A DNA stretch of 64,000 nt, taken from NCBI RefSeq assembly GCF_014696435.1, contig NZ_JACJQG010000016.1, positions 62,001 to 126,000 of the forward strand. Reading direction: 5' to 3'. The position numbers and the translations under genes are program-made. Origin of the DNA: Calothrix anomala FACHB-343. GTDB taxonomy: Bacteria > Cyanobacteriota > Cyanobacteriia > Cyanobacteriales > Nostocaceae. The notes under the pieces were generated by a model. It ran no database searches, was not told the DNA's origin, and was given only the letters and a program-made list of their open reading frames with translations. Below are positions 25,181 through 32,718 of the stretch, in pieces (position 1 is the stretch's first letter; the number at the start of each line of letters is the position of its first letter).

Positions 25181-27064
25181 TTATAACAGCTGCATGGATA
25201 AATACTGGTGAATTGCCTGATTTGTAACAGCTAAACTACAAGTCAATGCAATTTGCTCCTTTTCTAGTAGACCTAAAATGCGCTCGTGATTATCTCTGGC
25301 GACTACAGGTAATTGATGCAAACCTCTCAGCGCCATTCGGTCTAAAGCTTCAGATAAAGGTTCATCCATCCAAGCATAAAGAATTTCCGTGGTACAAATA
25401 TCTAGCAAAGTTTTGCTAGATAAATCGCTCTGAATTTCGATGGGCAAATTTTGATAGTTTTGCCTGCGACGAAGAGTACGGTTAATATCTTCTAAGGAAA
25501 TAATCCCTACTAATTGCTCGGCTTCATTAATTACTAAAGCATGATGGCAGCGATCGCGGATCATTTCCTTTGCTGCCTCTAACACTCCTAATGTGGCTGC
25601 TAATTTTTTCGGGCAAGTAAGAACTGCATCTTTAACTAAAATTTGCTGCAACATTTCTGTCTTCTCATCTTTCAATTCCGACAGCCCAATCTGTTGCAGA
25701 TTAGAATTAGAACTAGAATTTGGTTTGAGGCGTTCGATTAACCAAACACTCAAACCCACAGCCGCCATTAACGGTAAGACAATGCGGTAGTCGCGGGTTA
25801 ATTCAAATAGCATGATAATTGCTGTTAACGGCGCTCTGACGCTAGCTGCTAAAACGGCTGCCATACCTACCATTGCATAAGCTGGGGGAGCCGCCATTTG
25901 GGCACCAATGCTAGGAGAAATTACCGCAACAATTTTGGCATAAGCAGAACCAAAGGAAGCACCTAAAAACATTGCAGGTGCAAACAAACCGCCAACAAAA
26001 CCACTTCCGCTACTAATTGCTGTCATCAGCAGCTTGAGAATTAACAGTACCAGCAATAAGGGCAAAGAAAACTCCACATCTTGCAGCATGGCTTGGACTG
26101 TGCCATAACCAATACCCAAAATTTGCGGATAATATAAAGCTGTTATCCCCACGATCGCACCACCAATGAGCGGATGGATGTACCTGGGAATTCGTCCTAA
26201 AAACGCCACCACAGGAACTTGTCCGACAAAGCAAGCTTTAGCGATGCGAATTGACTCTTTGTAAGCCAGCGCCACCAGACTTGCGCCTAAGCCCAATCCC
26301 AGATAAATAGGCAATTCTAAAGGACTGCGGACTTGATAGACAGGTAAAGCAAATGCAGGTTGGGCACCCAACCCAATTTGAGCAATTAAGGCTGCAACTA
26401 CAGCAGCTAATAACACCACACTCACTGCAGAAGTGGCAAAAGAAGTAGCTCCGATTACCACCTCTAGGGCAAAAAATACCCCAGCAATGGGAGCATTAAA
26501 CCCGGCTGCTAATCCTGCTGCTGCACCCGCACCTAAAAGTAAGCGTTGTTGTTCTTGGGATACTTGCAGCACCAAAGACAACAGCATCCCAAAATTAGCA
26601 CCTATTTCGACGCTTGGCCCCTCCGGCCCCAAAGAAGCACCACTTCCCAAGGATACCGAAGCAGCTAACATCTTCGTGACTGGGCGCAGTGGCTGCTTAA
26701 TTTCTTTACCCTGAGAAGCAGCAATTAAAGAAGCCAATCCAGGGCCAAAATCTTGGGTACGCCAGCGCATTAATCCCACAATTAAGCCGCCAAGAATCGG
26801 AACGCAGGCTAAAGTCCAAGCACCCCAGGTACCGATCGCGCCCATAAAGTTTTCCAGCATCAAATCGTGAATCAGCTGGATTAAATAATGAAAAGTAACT
26901 ACACCCATACCCGTACCGCCGCCAATTAATACGGCTAAAAGCAGCACAACGGTTTCTAACGATGGTTGAAAACGATTAATTAAGCGAGCTAAACGAGTGG
27001 AAAGAGAAGGAAAAGCAGGTGGTTCCGTCACCTTCCTCAGTTCTTTGGGCGGCAAGAGAGTCAT
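25181..27064 (-). CDS. ClC-type chloride channel/antiporter with two CBS domains
   Basis: 627 residues from ATG 27064. Residues about 35-450 form the ClC membrane core: GSGASLGPEGPSVEIGA (the selectivity segment with the gating Glu), GAAAGLAAGFNAPIAGVFFALE and GSGFVGGLFAPAMFLGA. Residues about 475-620 hold two CBS domains (VLTCPKKLAATLGVLEAAKE; WMDEPLSEALDRMALRGLHQ). CBS pairs bind adenine nucleotides and gate transport in relatives. Length and motifs are intact. Whether it is a channel or a proton-coupled exchanger cannot be decided from motifs alone. It converges on the cyAbrB gene and is monocistronic. Confidence 0.92.
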   Translation of the reverse strand: MTLLPPKELRKVTEPPAFPSLSTRLARLINRFQPSLETVVLLLAVLIGGGTGMGVVTFHYLIQLIHDLMLENFMGAIGTWGAWTLACVPILGGLIVGLMRWRTQDFGPGLASLIAASQGKEIKQPLRPVTKMLAASVSLGSGASLGPEGPSVEIGANFGMLLSLVLQVSQEQQRLLLGAGAAAGLAAGFNAPIAGVFFALEVVIGATSFATSAVSVVLLAAVVAALIAQIGLGAQPAFALPVYQVRSPLELPIYLGLGLGASLVALAYKESIRIAKACFVGQVPVVAFLGRIPRYIHPLIGGAIVGITALYYPQILGIGYGTVQAMLQDVEFSLPLLLVLLILKLLMTAISSGSGFVGGLFAPAMFLGASFGSAYAKIVAVISPSIGAQMAAPPAYAMVGMAAVLAASVRAPLTAIIMLFELTRDYRIVLPLMAAVGLSVWLIERLKPNSSSNSNLQQIGLSELKDEKTEMLQQILVKDAVLTCPKKLAATLGVLEAAKEMIRDRCHHALVINEAEQLVGIISLEDINRTLRRRQNYQNLPIEIQSDLSSKTLLDICTTEILYAWMDEPLSEALDRMALRGLHQLPVVARDNHERILGLLEKEQIALTCSLAVTNQAIHQYLSMQLL

Positions 27065-27546
27065 TGAGAGGCGAGGTAAATGTAAGAAAAAATTTAAATT
27101 TTTATCTGTTACTTCTCATTGTGAGCCATGATTTAGCAACCAGACAAGTATGCGAGATTCACGAGTTTTGCAAAGTTTCAGTTAAAAAAAATTCCACTAT
27201 GCAAAATTTTGATGGGGAGAATGATTAAATGGGAGAGAATTATTATAGTTAATGATAAACCAGCAGTGGTAAAGTGTAATTCAGTATAAAATTAAGCCGT
27301 AGAATAATCGTACAGTACGGAGGATGTTGGTGATTGCACCAACGGCAAACACTAACCAAAAGCATCCTTTGCTAAAGCTAGCTATACTCGTGTTGCAGTC
27401 ATTCAACTAACTTGAGTAGCAAGAATACTGTATGTGTAATTAAAAACGGATGTTAGACCACATCAGTGAGTCGATTCAGGGTGAAACGGGAATTCACTAT
27501 AACTATTGTTTATAGAGCGAGTCAAGGGACTAGGCGGATAAATTAG
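27065..27546. other. 482-bp leader region with a structured element
   Basis: There is no gene. It contains the ClC promoter side (left), an AT-rich middle, and a compact structured segment at 27321-27368 (described separately) upstream of the zinc-finger-like gene at 27547. Confidence 0.5.
27321..27368 (+). ncRNA. Candidate structured RNA or leader element
   Basis: An outer stem AGGAT/ATCCT (27321-27325 with 27364-27368) encloses a perfect 7-bp hairpin GTTGGTG-ATTG-CACCAAC (27326-27343). It then continues with an unpaired A/C-rich stretch. It lies about 180 bases upstream of the 27547 gene. It does not match any riboswitch I know, and the call rests on base pairing only. Confidence 0.3.
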
Positions 27547-27924
27547 ATGAATACACACATATTTGATAATCATTATGTTACTTGTCCGATTTGCCAAAGA
27601 AATGCCACACCTAAACCTTTAAAGTCTTGTGTTGGCTTGTTTAGTTGTCCATATTGCCAAGAAAAACTGGTAGTTTGTCCTAGCGGTCATTATGTCCGCG
27701 ATCCATTTACCATTAAGCAAATGATGGTTTCTGCGGAACTGCGGCGTCAAAGCAGTCCTTTAGCCAGGATAGTGCGAGATTTTCTGTTTCTCAAGCGTCC
27801 GGCGATCGCATTAGCTGTGGGCAGTATGATGCTCTTGGGGACAATCGCTCTCACTCAACAAAACACCAACTACGAACAGTCAATCACTCCCACAACAGAA
27901 AACTTGAATGAAAAACTATATTAA
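27547..27924 (+). CDS. Small zinc-finger-like membrane protein
   Basis: 125 residues from ATG 27547. The N-terminus has paired cysteines, CPIC...C...CPYC, followed by CPSGHY, giving one or two zinc-binding knuckles. One hydrophobic segment lies near residues 82-102 (PAIALAVGSMMLLGTIALT), followed by a polar tail. The arrangement mirrors that of the 21012 gene in reverse (metal site first, membrane last). I recognise no family. The product is probably cytoplasmic-facing and membrane-tethered. No partner gene adjoins it. Confidence 0.7.
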   Translation: MNTHIFDNHYVTCPICQRNATPKPLKSCVGLFSCPYCQEKLVVCPSGHYVRDPFTIKQMMVSAELRRQSSPLARIVRDFLFLKRPAIALAVGSMMLLGTIALTQQNTNYEQSITPTTENLNEKLY

Positions 27925-28327
27925 GTACAAATACTCTATTAAATGTAATATTATATACTTTTAATAGATTTTCCCAGTATAGCACTAATCACACCGTATA
28001 CTATCCCCATGAGGATGTATACGGTTGAATTTTTTCAACACTTTAAATTAAGTGGTTCAAGTTAGAGCGATCGCTTATCAATTGATCTAGCTTCTGTAGC
28101 CTACCAAAACTAGTAGTCTGGCAACTCAACTTTAAAGGGTAAAGAAACGAACCACGTTCGCGAAGCGTCTCGCAGAGAAGACGCGAAGTACTCAAAGAAA
28201 GAGGACAAGAAGAGAACGAGAAAATTTGATGCATCTAGCATAGTTCCCTTGTCAAACTACTAGAAACAAAACTTTTCCATAACCTCCATCAGGTGAAAGA
28301 TATAGAGAAATAGCCAGCAATTTACTC

Positions 28328-28458
28328 TCACCCCCCTCAGAATTAATGACGGAGTTTTATCAACAGTGGCAAAAAAATCCTGATAAGGCTGTGGCTTTAA
28401 TGCAATGCTGATGACGATGAAGAAGCATCCTCGCCCTATTGATTGGGCGGCGTTAACT
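28328..28458 (+). pseudogene. Frameshifted remnant of a CHAT-domain gene (C-terminal end)
   Basis: Frame 2 reads SELMTEFYQQWQKNPDKAVA and stops after ALMQC. Frame 1 resumes at 28405 with MLMTMKKHPRPIDWAALT. Joined, this is the end of a CHAT domain, as in related proteins that finish ...FYQ...DKAxALRQAMLxTMKKHPxPxDWAAFTLIGE. The upstream domain is missing, and a hairpin repeat replaces the last residues. It is a decayed fragment, not a gene. Confidence 0.65.
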
Positions 28459-28459
28459 G

Positions 28460-28561
28460 GCTCCCATGCTCTGCGTGGGAGCGATGATCTGTGGGCTACC
28501 GCCTCAATTGATCAGAAGACGAGGCAGAGCCTCGCAATACGCATTTCCAGCCGGAGGCTGG
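28460..28561. repeat. Cluster of three GC-rich hairpins
   Basis: GCTCCCA...TGGGAGC (28460-28482), GAGGC-AGA-GCCTC (28521-28533) and CCAGCC-GGA-GGCTGG (28547-28561) follow one another. This composite is a known style of dispersed repeat in Nostocales. It sits exactly where the CHAT remnant ends. Confidence 0.7.
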
Positions 28562-28604
28562 AAACGAGATATATAAAGGTTTTGAGCTTAAGTTGACACC
28601 AATG

Positions 28605-28676
28605 GGTAACCCCGCCCCTACGAGTTGCGAGCTTGGTAAGTTAATGATTGGGATGTTTTTTTTATTTGGAAGTCCC
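28605..28676 (-). repeat. 70-bp repeat, inverted copy of the one at 61.6 kb
   Basis: The reverse complement reads GGGACTTCCAAATAAAAAAA, then ACATCCCAATCATTAACTTA and CCAAGC...ACTCGTAGGGGCGGGG. The same order is found at 61578-61650 with only a few differences. Confidence 0.8.
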
Positions 28677-28783
28677 TATGAGGAACAACTGACAACTTAC
28701 AGTAAAAAGCTAATGACCAATTGCACCTTTAGTCATTAGCGATTTTTCATTTACCTATAACCCATTATTGATGACTACAAATC

Positions 28784-30139
28784 TCAGTTAGCGAATTCCG
28801 CACGCAACTGGTTAACAACTTGATCCAATCCAACAGAATGGGCGGCTTTAAACAATAAACGATCGCCTGCTTGCACAAATGTCTTTAATCTCGCTACTAA
28901 TTCTGCATGGGTGGCAAAGCATTCTGAGGGGATACCTGGGGCACTTTTGGCGATCGCTTCGGCATCGGTACCATCAACTAACACTAATAACCCATCTAAT
29001 TGCAATTTCTGGACTGTTTCGCCAACTCGCTGGTGTAATTGTGGCGATCGCTCTCCTAATTCTTTCATCGCGCCTAAAACGGCAATTTTGCGCTTTCCTG
29101 GTGTATCTGCTAATAATTGCAAGGCTGCTAGCATAGCTTCTGGTGCAGCATTGTAGGTTTCATCTAAGATTACAATATCGTTGGGTAAAGCAAAACGTTG
29201 CGATCGCCCCGTAGGCATGTCAACTTTAACACCAGTTTGCAGACTAGCCCAATCAATACCCACAACTTGAGCAACTGCCAAAGCTGCTAGGAAATTGGTG
29301 GCATTGTGACGACCGGGTAAAGGTAGGGGTAGTTGCATATCTCCTACTGTCAGGGTTTGATTATCTACCACCTTTCCTGAGATATCGCCGCCAGATAAGC
29401 CGTAAGTGATGACTTTTCCTTGCCAAACCTTTGCGGCAGTGGACATTAATAAAGAATTATCCTGATTGAGAATAGCGACGCTATTTTGAGGCATTTGGGC
29501 TAATAACTCACATTTAGCTTCAGCGATCGCAGTTTCCGAACCGAGTAATTCAATATGTGCCGTTCCGACATTAGTAATAACGCCAATTGTCGGATTAGCG
29601 ATTTGGGTGAGTTCAGCAATTTGTCCCTTACCCCGCATCGCCATTTCAATTACAGCAAAATCATGTTCTGGGCTGAGTTCTAAGAGAGTTTTCGGGACAC
29701 CAATTTCGTTATTGTAATTTCCATAAGTTTTATGGACTCGTCCTTGAGTGGCTAAAACTGCGGCGATCAGTTCTTTAGTAGTAGTTTTACCGACAGAACC
29801 AGTAACACCAATTACTGGGATCTTAAAGCGATCGCGCCACCAACGAGCAATTTTTTGATAAGCCTCTAGAGTATTTTTGACTTGTAATACTGGTAATCCG
29901 GGATTTTCATATTCAAAATCAACAATCGCTGCGATCGCACCTTTAGCGATAGCAGCTGCAACAAACTCATGTCCGTCAAACTTTTCACCTCGCAAAGCCA
30001 CAAACACCTCACCTGGCTTGAGGATACGAGTGTCTGTTTGGATACCGCTACCCAACTGTGCTAAAGCCGCAGTTGATAAGTTTACAGGCTGTGCTAAAAG
30101 AATTTCAACCAGTTGATTTAAAGTCGCAGAACAAGGCAT
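28784..30139 (-). CDS. murF: MurF, UDP-MurNAc-tripeptide:D-Ala-D-Ala ligase
   Basis: 451 residues from ATG 30139, the normal MurF length. The N-terminal domain has IQTDTRILKPGEVFVALRGEKFDGHEFV. The ATP-binding P-loop is VIGVTGSVGKTTTKEL (near residue 115). NYNNEIGVP, IEMAMRGKGQI and TNVGTAHIELLGS mark the central domain, and ILDETYNAAPEAM the C-terminal domain. Family knowledge: it adds D-Ala-D-Ala to UDP-MurNAc-tripeptide in the cytoplasm, the last soluble step of peptidoglycan precursor synthesis. It stands alone, as is usual in cyanobacteria, where mur genes are scattered. Confidence 0.96.
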   Translation of the reverse strand: MPCSATLNQLVEILLAQPVNLSTAALAQLGSGIQTDTRILKPGEVFVALRGEKFDGHEFVAAAIAKGAIAAIVDFEYENPGLPVLQVKNTLEAYQKIARWWRDRFKIPVIGVTGSVGKTTTKELIAAVLATQGRVHKTYGNYNNEIGVPKTLLELSPEHDFAVIEMAMRGKGQIAELTQIANPTIGVITNVGTAHIELLGSETAIAEAKCELLAQMPQNSVAILNQDNSLLMSTAAKVWQGKVITYGLSGGDISGKVVDNQTLTVGDMQLPLPLPGRHNATNFLAALAVAQVVGIDWASLQTGVKVDMPTGRSQRFALPNDIVILDETYNAAPEAMLAALQLLADTPGKRKIAVLGAMKELGERSPQLHQRVGETVQKLQLDGLLVLVDGTDAEAIAKSAPGIPSECFATHAELVARLKTFVQAGDRLLFKAAHSVGLDQVVNQLRAEFAN

Positions 30140-30298
30140 AAGCGAGGAACTGTTTTAAAGCATAAATTAATGAAATATGGTCAATGGTCAAGGGTCATTA
30201 GTCAATAGTCAGAGAGGCGATGAACCCTTGTCTGTACAATTTGTCCCCCTTGTCCCCCTCTGCTTCCTTCTGCCATCTGCCTCCTGCCTTCTGCCTTC

Positions 30299-31528
30299 TC
30301 AATTCGGTTTATGATCCAACCGGGTAGCTTGCTCTAATGCGGCTTTTTCTTTGGATCTGCGGGCGTAGGGTTGTAATTGCGTGCGATCGCAACCGGTGAG
30401 GATGCTCAAGTTTTCTAAGGTAATTCCCCGCATTAACATTTCTACGCGCCAGGTGTGTTGTGCTTGAGCGATCGCTGGTGGTTGTCCTTGGGGTGTTAAC
30501 ATTCCTTCTGTCCACATTTCCCAACGACTGATAATTTCAGATTCGGAAATTGCCTCGCCTAAGCTGTTAAGAAACATCGCCATTTGATTATCTTTCCGAC
30601 TCTTCAGCCATTTAATTAAGGGATTGTTAGTATAAGAACCGTACTGTTTCCCTAAAATCCATTGATTTACAGGAACTTGGCGGACTAATCCGGGAGTGGT
30701 AATTTGCAAAAAGTGTCCTTGATCGTCGTAGATTTGATGCGATCGCTGTAAGTTAACTATCTCTGTAGGGGATAAGCCGGCTGCAAATAATATATAAGCT
30801 AAAGCCGAATCTTGCAGTCCTAATCTCTTGGCTTGGCGCAAAATTTCATGGACTAACGCCGCAGGTAAATCAGCTACCTCTATACTGACATCATGTTCTA
30901 CACCATAATTAATTGCTAATTCTGGTGAAGGTGACATCGCACCACGTAAAAACAATTCCACTAAGTTCTCTAAAAAATCATCTCTGTCTTCCCAGAGTTC
31001 GTGAAATTCGCTAGTAAACTCGATTACGGCGTAGCCTAATAGCATCCCATTCAGCAAACTGGCTAATTTTTCTGCCGGTAGATAGGTATTTAAGTGTCCT
31101 TGCTCAATTACTGTAGCTAAGTATTGAGCAACATAGCGGTTAGCTTCGGTTAAACCCCTCCCCAAGGCGCGACGATTTTCGGCTGGGTATCGATCGGCTT
31201 CACCCACTACAGATCTGACAAACTCCGGTACCCGCTCTAGTGCAAGCAAGCTATCACTTGCATAATCCTTCAGGGCTTGATAAACGCTACCTGGGGGACT
31301 AGCGCGCCGTACTAAGGATTCCCCTAAGTTCTTAAAAGCCGCAGATTCTTCCAAAACAGCTAACATCAGCCCATGTTTATTACCAAAGTGGCGAAATAAC
31401 GTCACTTCATTTACTTCTGCTTTTTCGGCAATTTGCCGGGTAGTAGTATTGCTGACTCCTTGGGCTGTAAATAGTTCCAGCGCTGCTTGAATCAGGCGTT
31501 GACGAGCTGAATGGGTGGGAGATGCCAT
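30299..31528 (-). CDS. TetR-family regulator with a tyrosine-recombinase-like C-terminal domain
   Basis: 409 residues from ATG 31528 (MASPTHSARQRLIQAALELF). A longer frame to 31585 would translate through a palindromic operator. Residues 1-60 are the TetR helix-turn-helix (TTRQIAEKAEVNEVTLFRHF), and up to about 190 the TetR ligand-binding helices. The remaining 200 residues resemble a degenerate phage-integrase fold: LAYILFAAGLSPTEIVNLQR, then AQAQHTWRVEMLMRGITLEN and LSILTGCDRTQLQPYARR, i.e. HxxR...G...Y order. The first catalytic Arg and the second His are replaced, so recombinase activity is unlikely. It is divergent from desC with two matching operators between, so it probably controls itself and desC. 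Confidence 0.85.
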   Translation of the reverse strand: MASPTHSARQRLIQAALELFTAQGVSNTTTRQIAEKAEVNEVTLFRHFGNKHGLMLAVLEESAAFKNLGESLVRRASPPGSVYQALKDYASDSLLALERVPEFVRSVVGEADRYPAENRRALGRGLTEANRYVAQYLATVIEQGHLNTYLPAEKLASLLNGMLLGYAVIEFTSEFHELWEDRDDFLENLVELFLRGAMSPSPELAINYGVEHDVSIEVADLPAALVHEILRQAKRLGLQDSALAYILFAAGLSPTEIVNLQRSHQIYDDQGHFLQITTPGLVRQVPVNQWILGKQYGSYTNNPLIKWLKSRKDNQMAMFLNSLGEAISESEIISRWEMWTEGMLTPQGQPPAIAQAQHTWRVEMLMRGITLENLSILTGCDRTQLQPYARRSKEKAALEQATRLDHKPN

Positions 31529-31540
31529 AAAAATAAATAA

Positions 31541-31557
31541 TGCAAGTAGCACTTGCA
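31541..31557. promoter_or_regulatory. Candidate TetR operator 1
   Basis: TGCAAGTAGCACTTGCA is a 17-bp palindrome with perfect 7-bp arms. It lies 13 bases upstream of the tetR start, on the desC side. Confidence 0.65.
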
Positions 31558-31586
31558 GATAAAGAAAGAAGTTGTTAGGATACAAA

Positions 31587-31603
31587 TGTAAGTGATACTT
31601 GCT
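31587..31603. promoter_or_regulatory. Candidate TetR operator 2
   Basis: TGTAAGTGATACTTGCT repeats the operator 1 sequence at 12 of 17 positions, with the same AAGT-N3-ACTT core. It is centred 46 bp from operator 1 and 117 bp from the desC start. Confidence 0.6.
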
Positions 31604-31711
31604 CTACTTTACTGTAACTAACTTATACAGAACGGGTAATTCCCTTGTCACCAATGCAAGAGTACATCCGCAAAAAGCAGATCGCTTAATTCATCATCAA
31701 CAGGAATTTTT

Positions 31712-32566
31712 ATGACTGCAAAATCTCTGACGTTCACCCCCGAACAAGGAACGTCAAAGCTCAGTTGGACGAACGTATTATTTTTTGGTACAGTTCATCT
31801 GTTAGCGCTCTTAGCGCCTTGGTTTTTTTCTTGGTCAGCATTAGGTATACTGCTGTTTTTGCACTGGTTACTCGGCAGCATTGGGATTTGTTTGGGATAT
31901 CACCGACTTTTGAGCCATCGGAGTTTCCAAGTACCGAAATGGTTAGAATATGCGATCGCTACCATTGGTGCTTTAGCATTACAAGGGGGGCCGATTTTCT
32001 GGGTGGGTGGACACCGTCAGCATCACGCCCATACTGAAGATATCAACTTAGATCCTTACTCTGCCACAAAAGGGTTTTGGTGGAGTCACATGTTATGGAT
32101 TTTTTACCCCCGTACAGAATTCTTTGATGCAGAAACTTATCAAAAATACGCCCCAGATTTAGCCCGTCAACCATTTTACCGTTGGTTAGATCGCTACTTC
32201 TTGTTATTGCAAATCCCCTTGGGTGTGTTGTTATATGCTTTAGGCGGTTGGTCTTTCGTAATTTATGGGATGTTTGTCCGCGCTGTTTTATTATGGCACT
32301 CCACTTGGTTTGTCAACTCAGCAACTCATAAATGGGGCTATCGTACCTTCGATCATACAGATGATTCCCGCAATCTTTGGTGGGTATCCTTGGTAACTTA
32401 TGGTGAAGGATGGCACAACAACCATCACACTTATCCCCATGTTGCCAAATCTGGATTTGCTTGGTGGGAAATCGATATTACTTGGTGGAGTATTAAAGCA
32501 CTGAAGACTTTAGGTTTAGCGAAGAAAGTCATTATGCCACCTTCGAGTAGCGCTAGCCAAGGATAA
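31712..32566 (+). CDS. desC: Acyl-lipid delta-9 fatty acid desaturase
   Basis: 284 residues from ATG 31712. The three histidine boxes of membrane di-iron desaturases are intact: HRLLSH (64-69), HRQHH (101-105) and HNNHH (235-239). GYHRLLSHRSF and EGWHNNHHTYPHVAKSG are typical of DesC. Four membrane segments surround the boxes. Family knowledge: DesC introduces the first double bond at C9 of acyl chains on membrane glycerolipids, using ferredoxin. Heterocystous strains often carry more than one DesC; which one this is cannot be told here. It is divergent from the tetR gene, with two palindromic operator candidates between, which suggests local control of membrane unsaturation. Confidence 0.92.
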   Translation: MTAKSLTFTPEQGTSKLSWTNVLFFGTVHLLALLAPWFFSWSALGILLFLHWLLGSIGICLGYHRLLSHRSFQVPKWLEYAIATIGALALQGGPIFWVGGHRQHHAHTEDINLDPYSATKGFWWSHMLWIFYPRTEFFDAETYQKYAPDLARQPFYRWLDRYFLLLQIPLGVLLYALGGWSFVIYGMFVRAVLLWHSTWFVNSATHKWGYRTFDHTDDSRNLWWVSLVTYGEGWHNNHHTYPHVAKSGFAWWEIDITWWSIKALKTLGLAKKVIMPPSSSASQG

Positions 32567-32718
32567 ATTGTCAGCAAATTAAAGTTTATCTCCTATGCCC
32601 ACAGCGCGATCGCACTGTGGGCAAAATTATCTCGATCAATTTCAGCACATAATACTTGCAGCGATTACGGGAATACTGAAATAAAGACGAATCGCCAGAT
32701 TTGGGTAATTTGCATTTT

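Larger units (their letters stand above)
27925..28783. other. 859-bp gene-free stretch with repeats and a gene remnant
   Basis: It contains a palindromic repeat GTTCGCGAAGCGTCTCGCAG at about 28157-28187, a CHAT-gene remnant (28328-28458), three GC-rich hairpins (28460-28561) and a 70-bp repeat shared with 61.6 kb (28605-28676). Short frames at 28043-28234 and 28405-28596 are repeat- or remnant-derived. Confidence 0.6.

Noticed and set aside
28405-28596. 63-codon gene starting MLMTMKKHPRPIDW
   Set aside because: Its first 18 residues are the shifted end of a CHAT domain and the rest is hairpin repeat, so it is a remnant.
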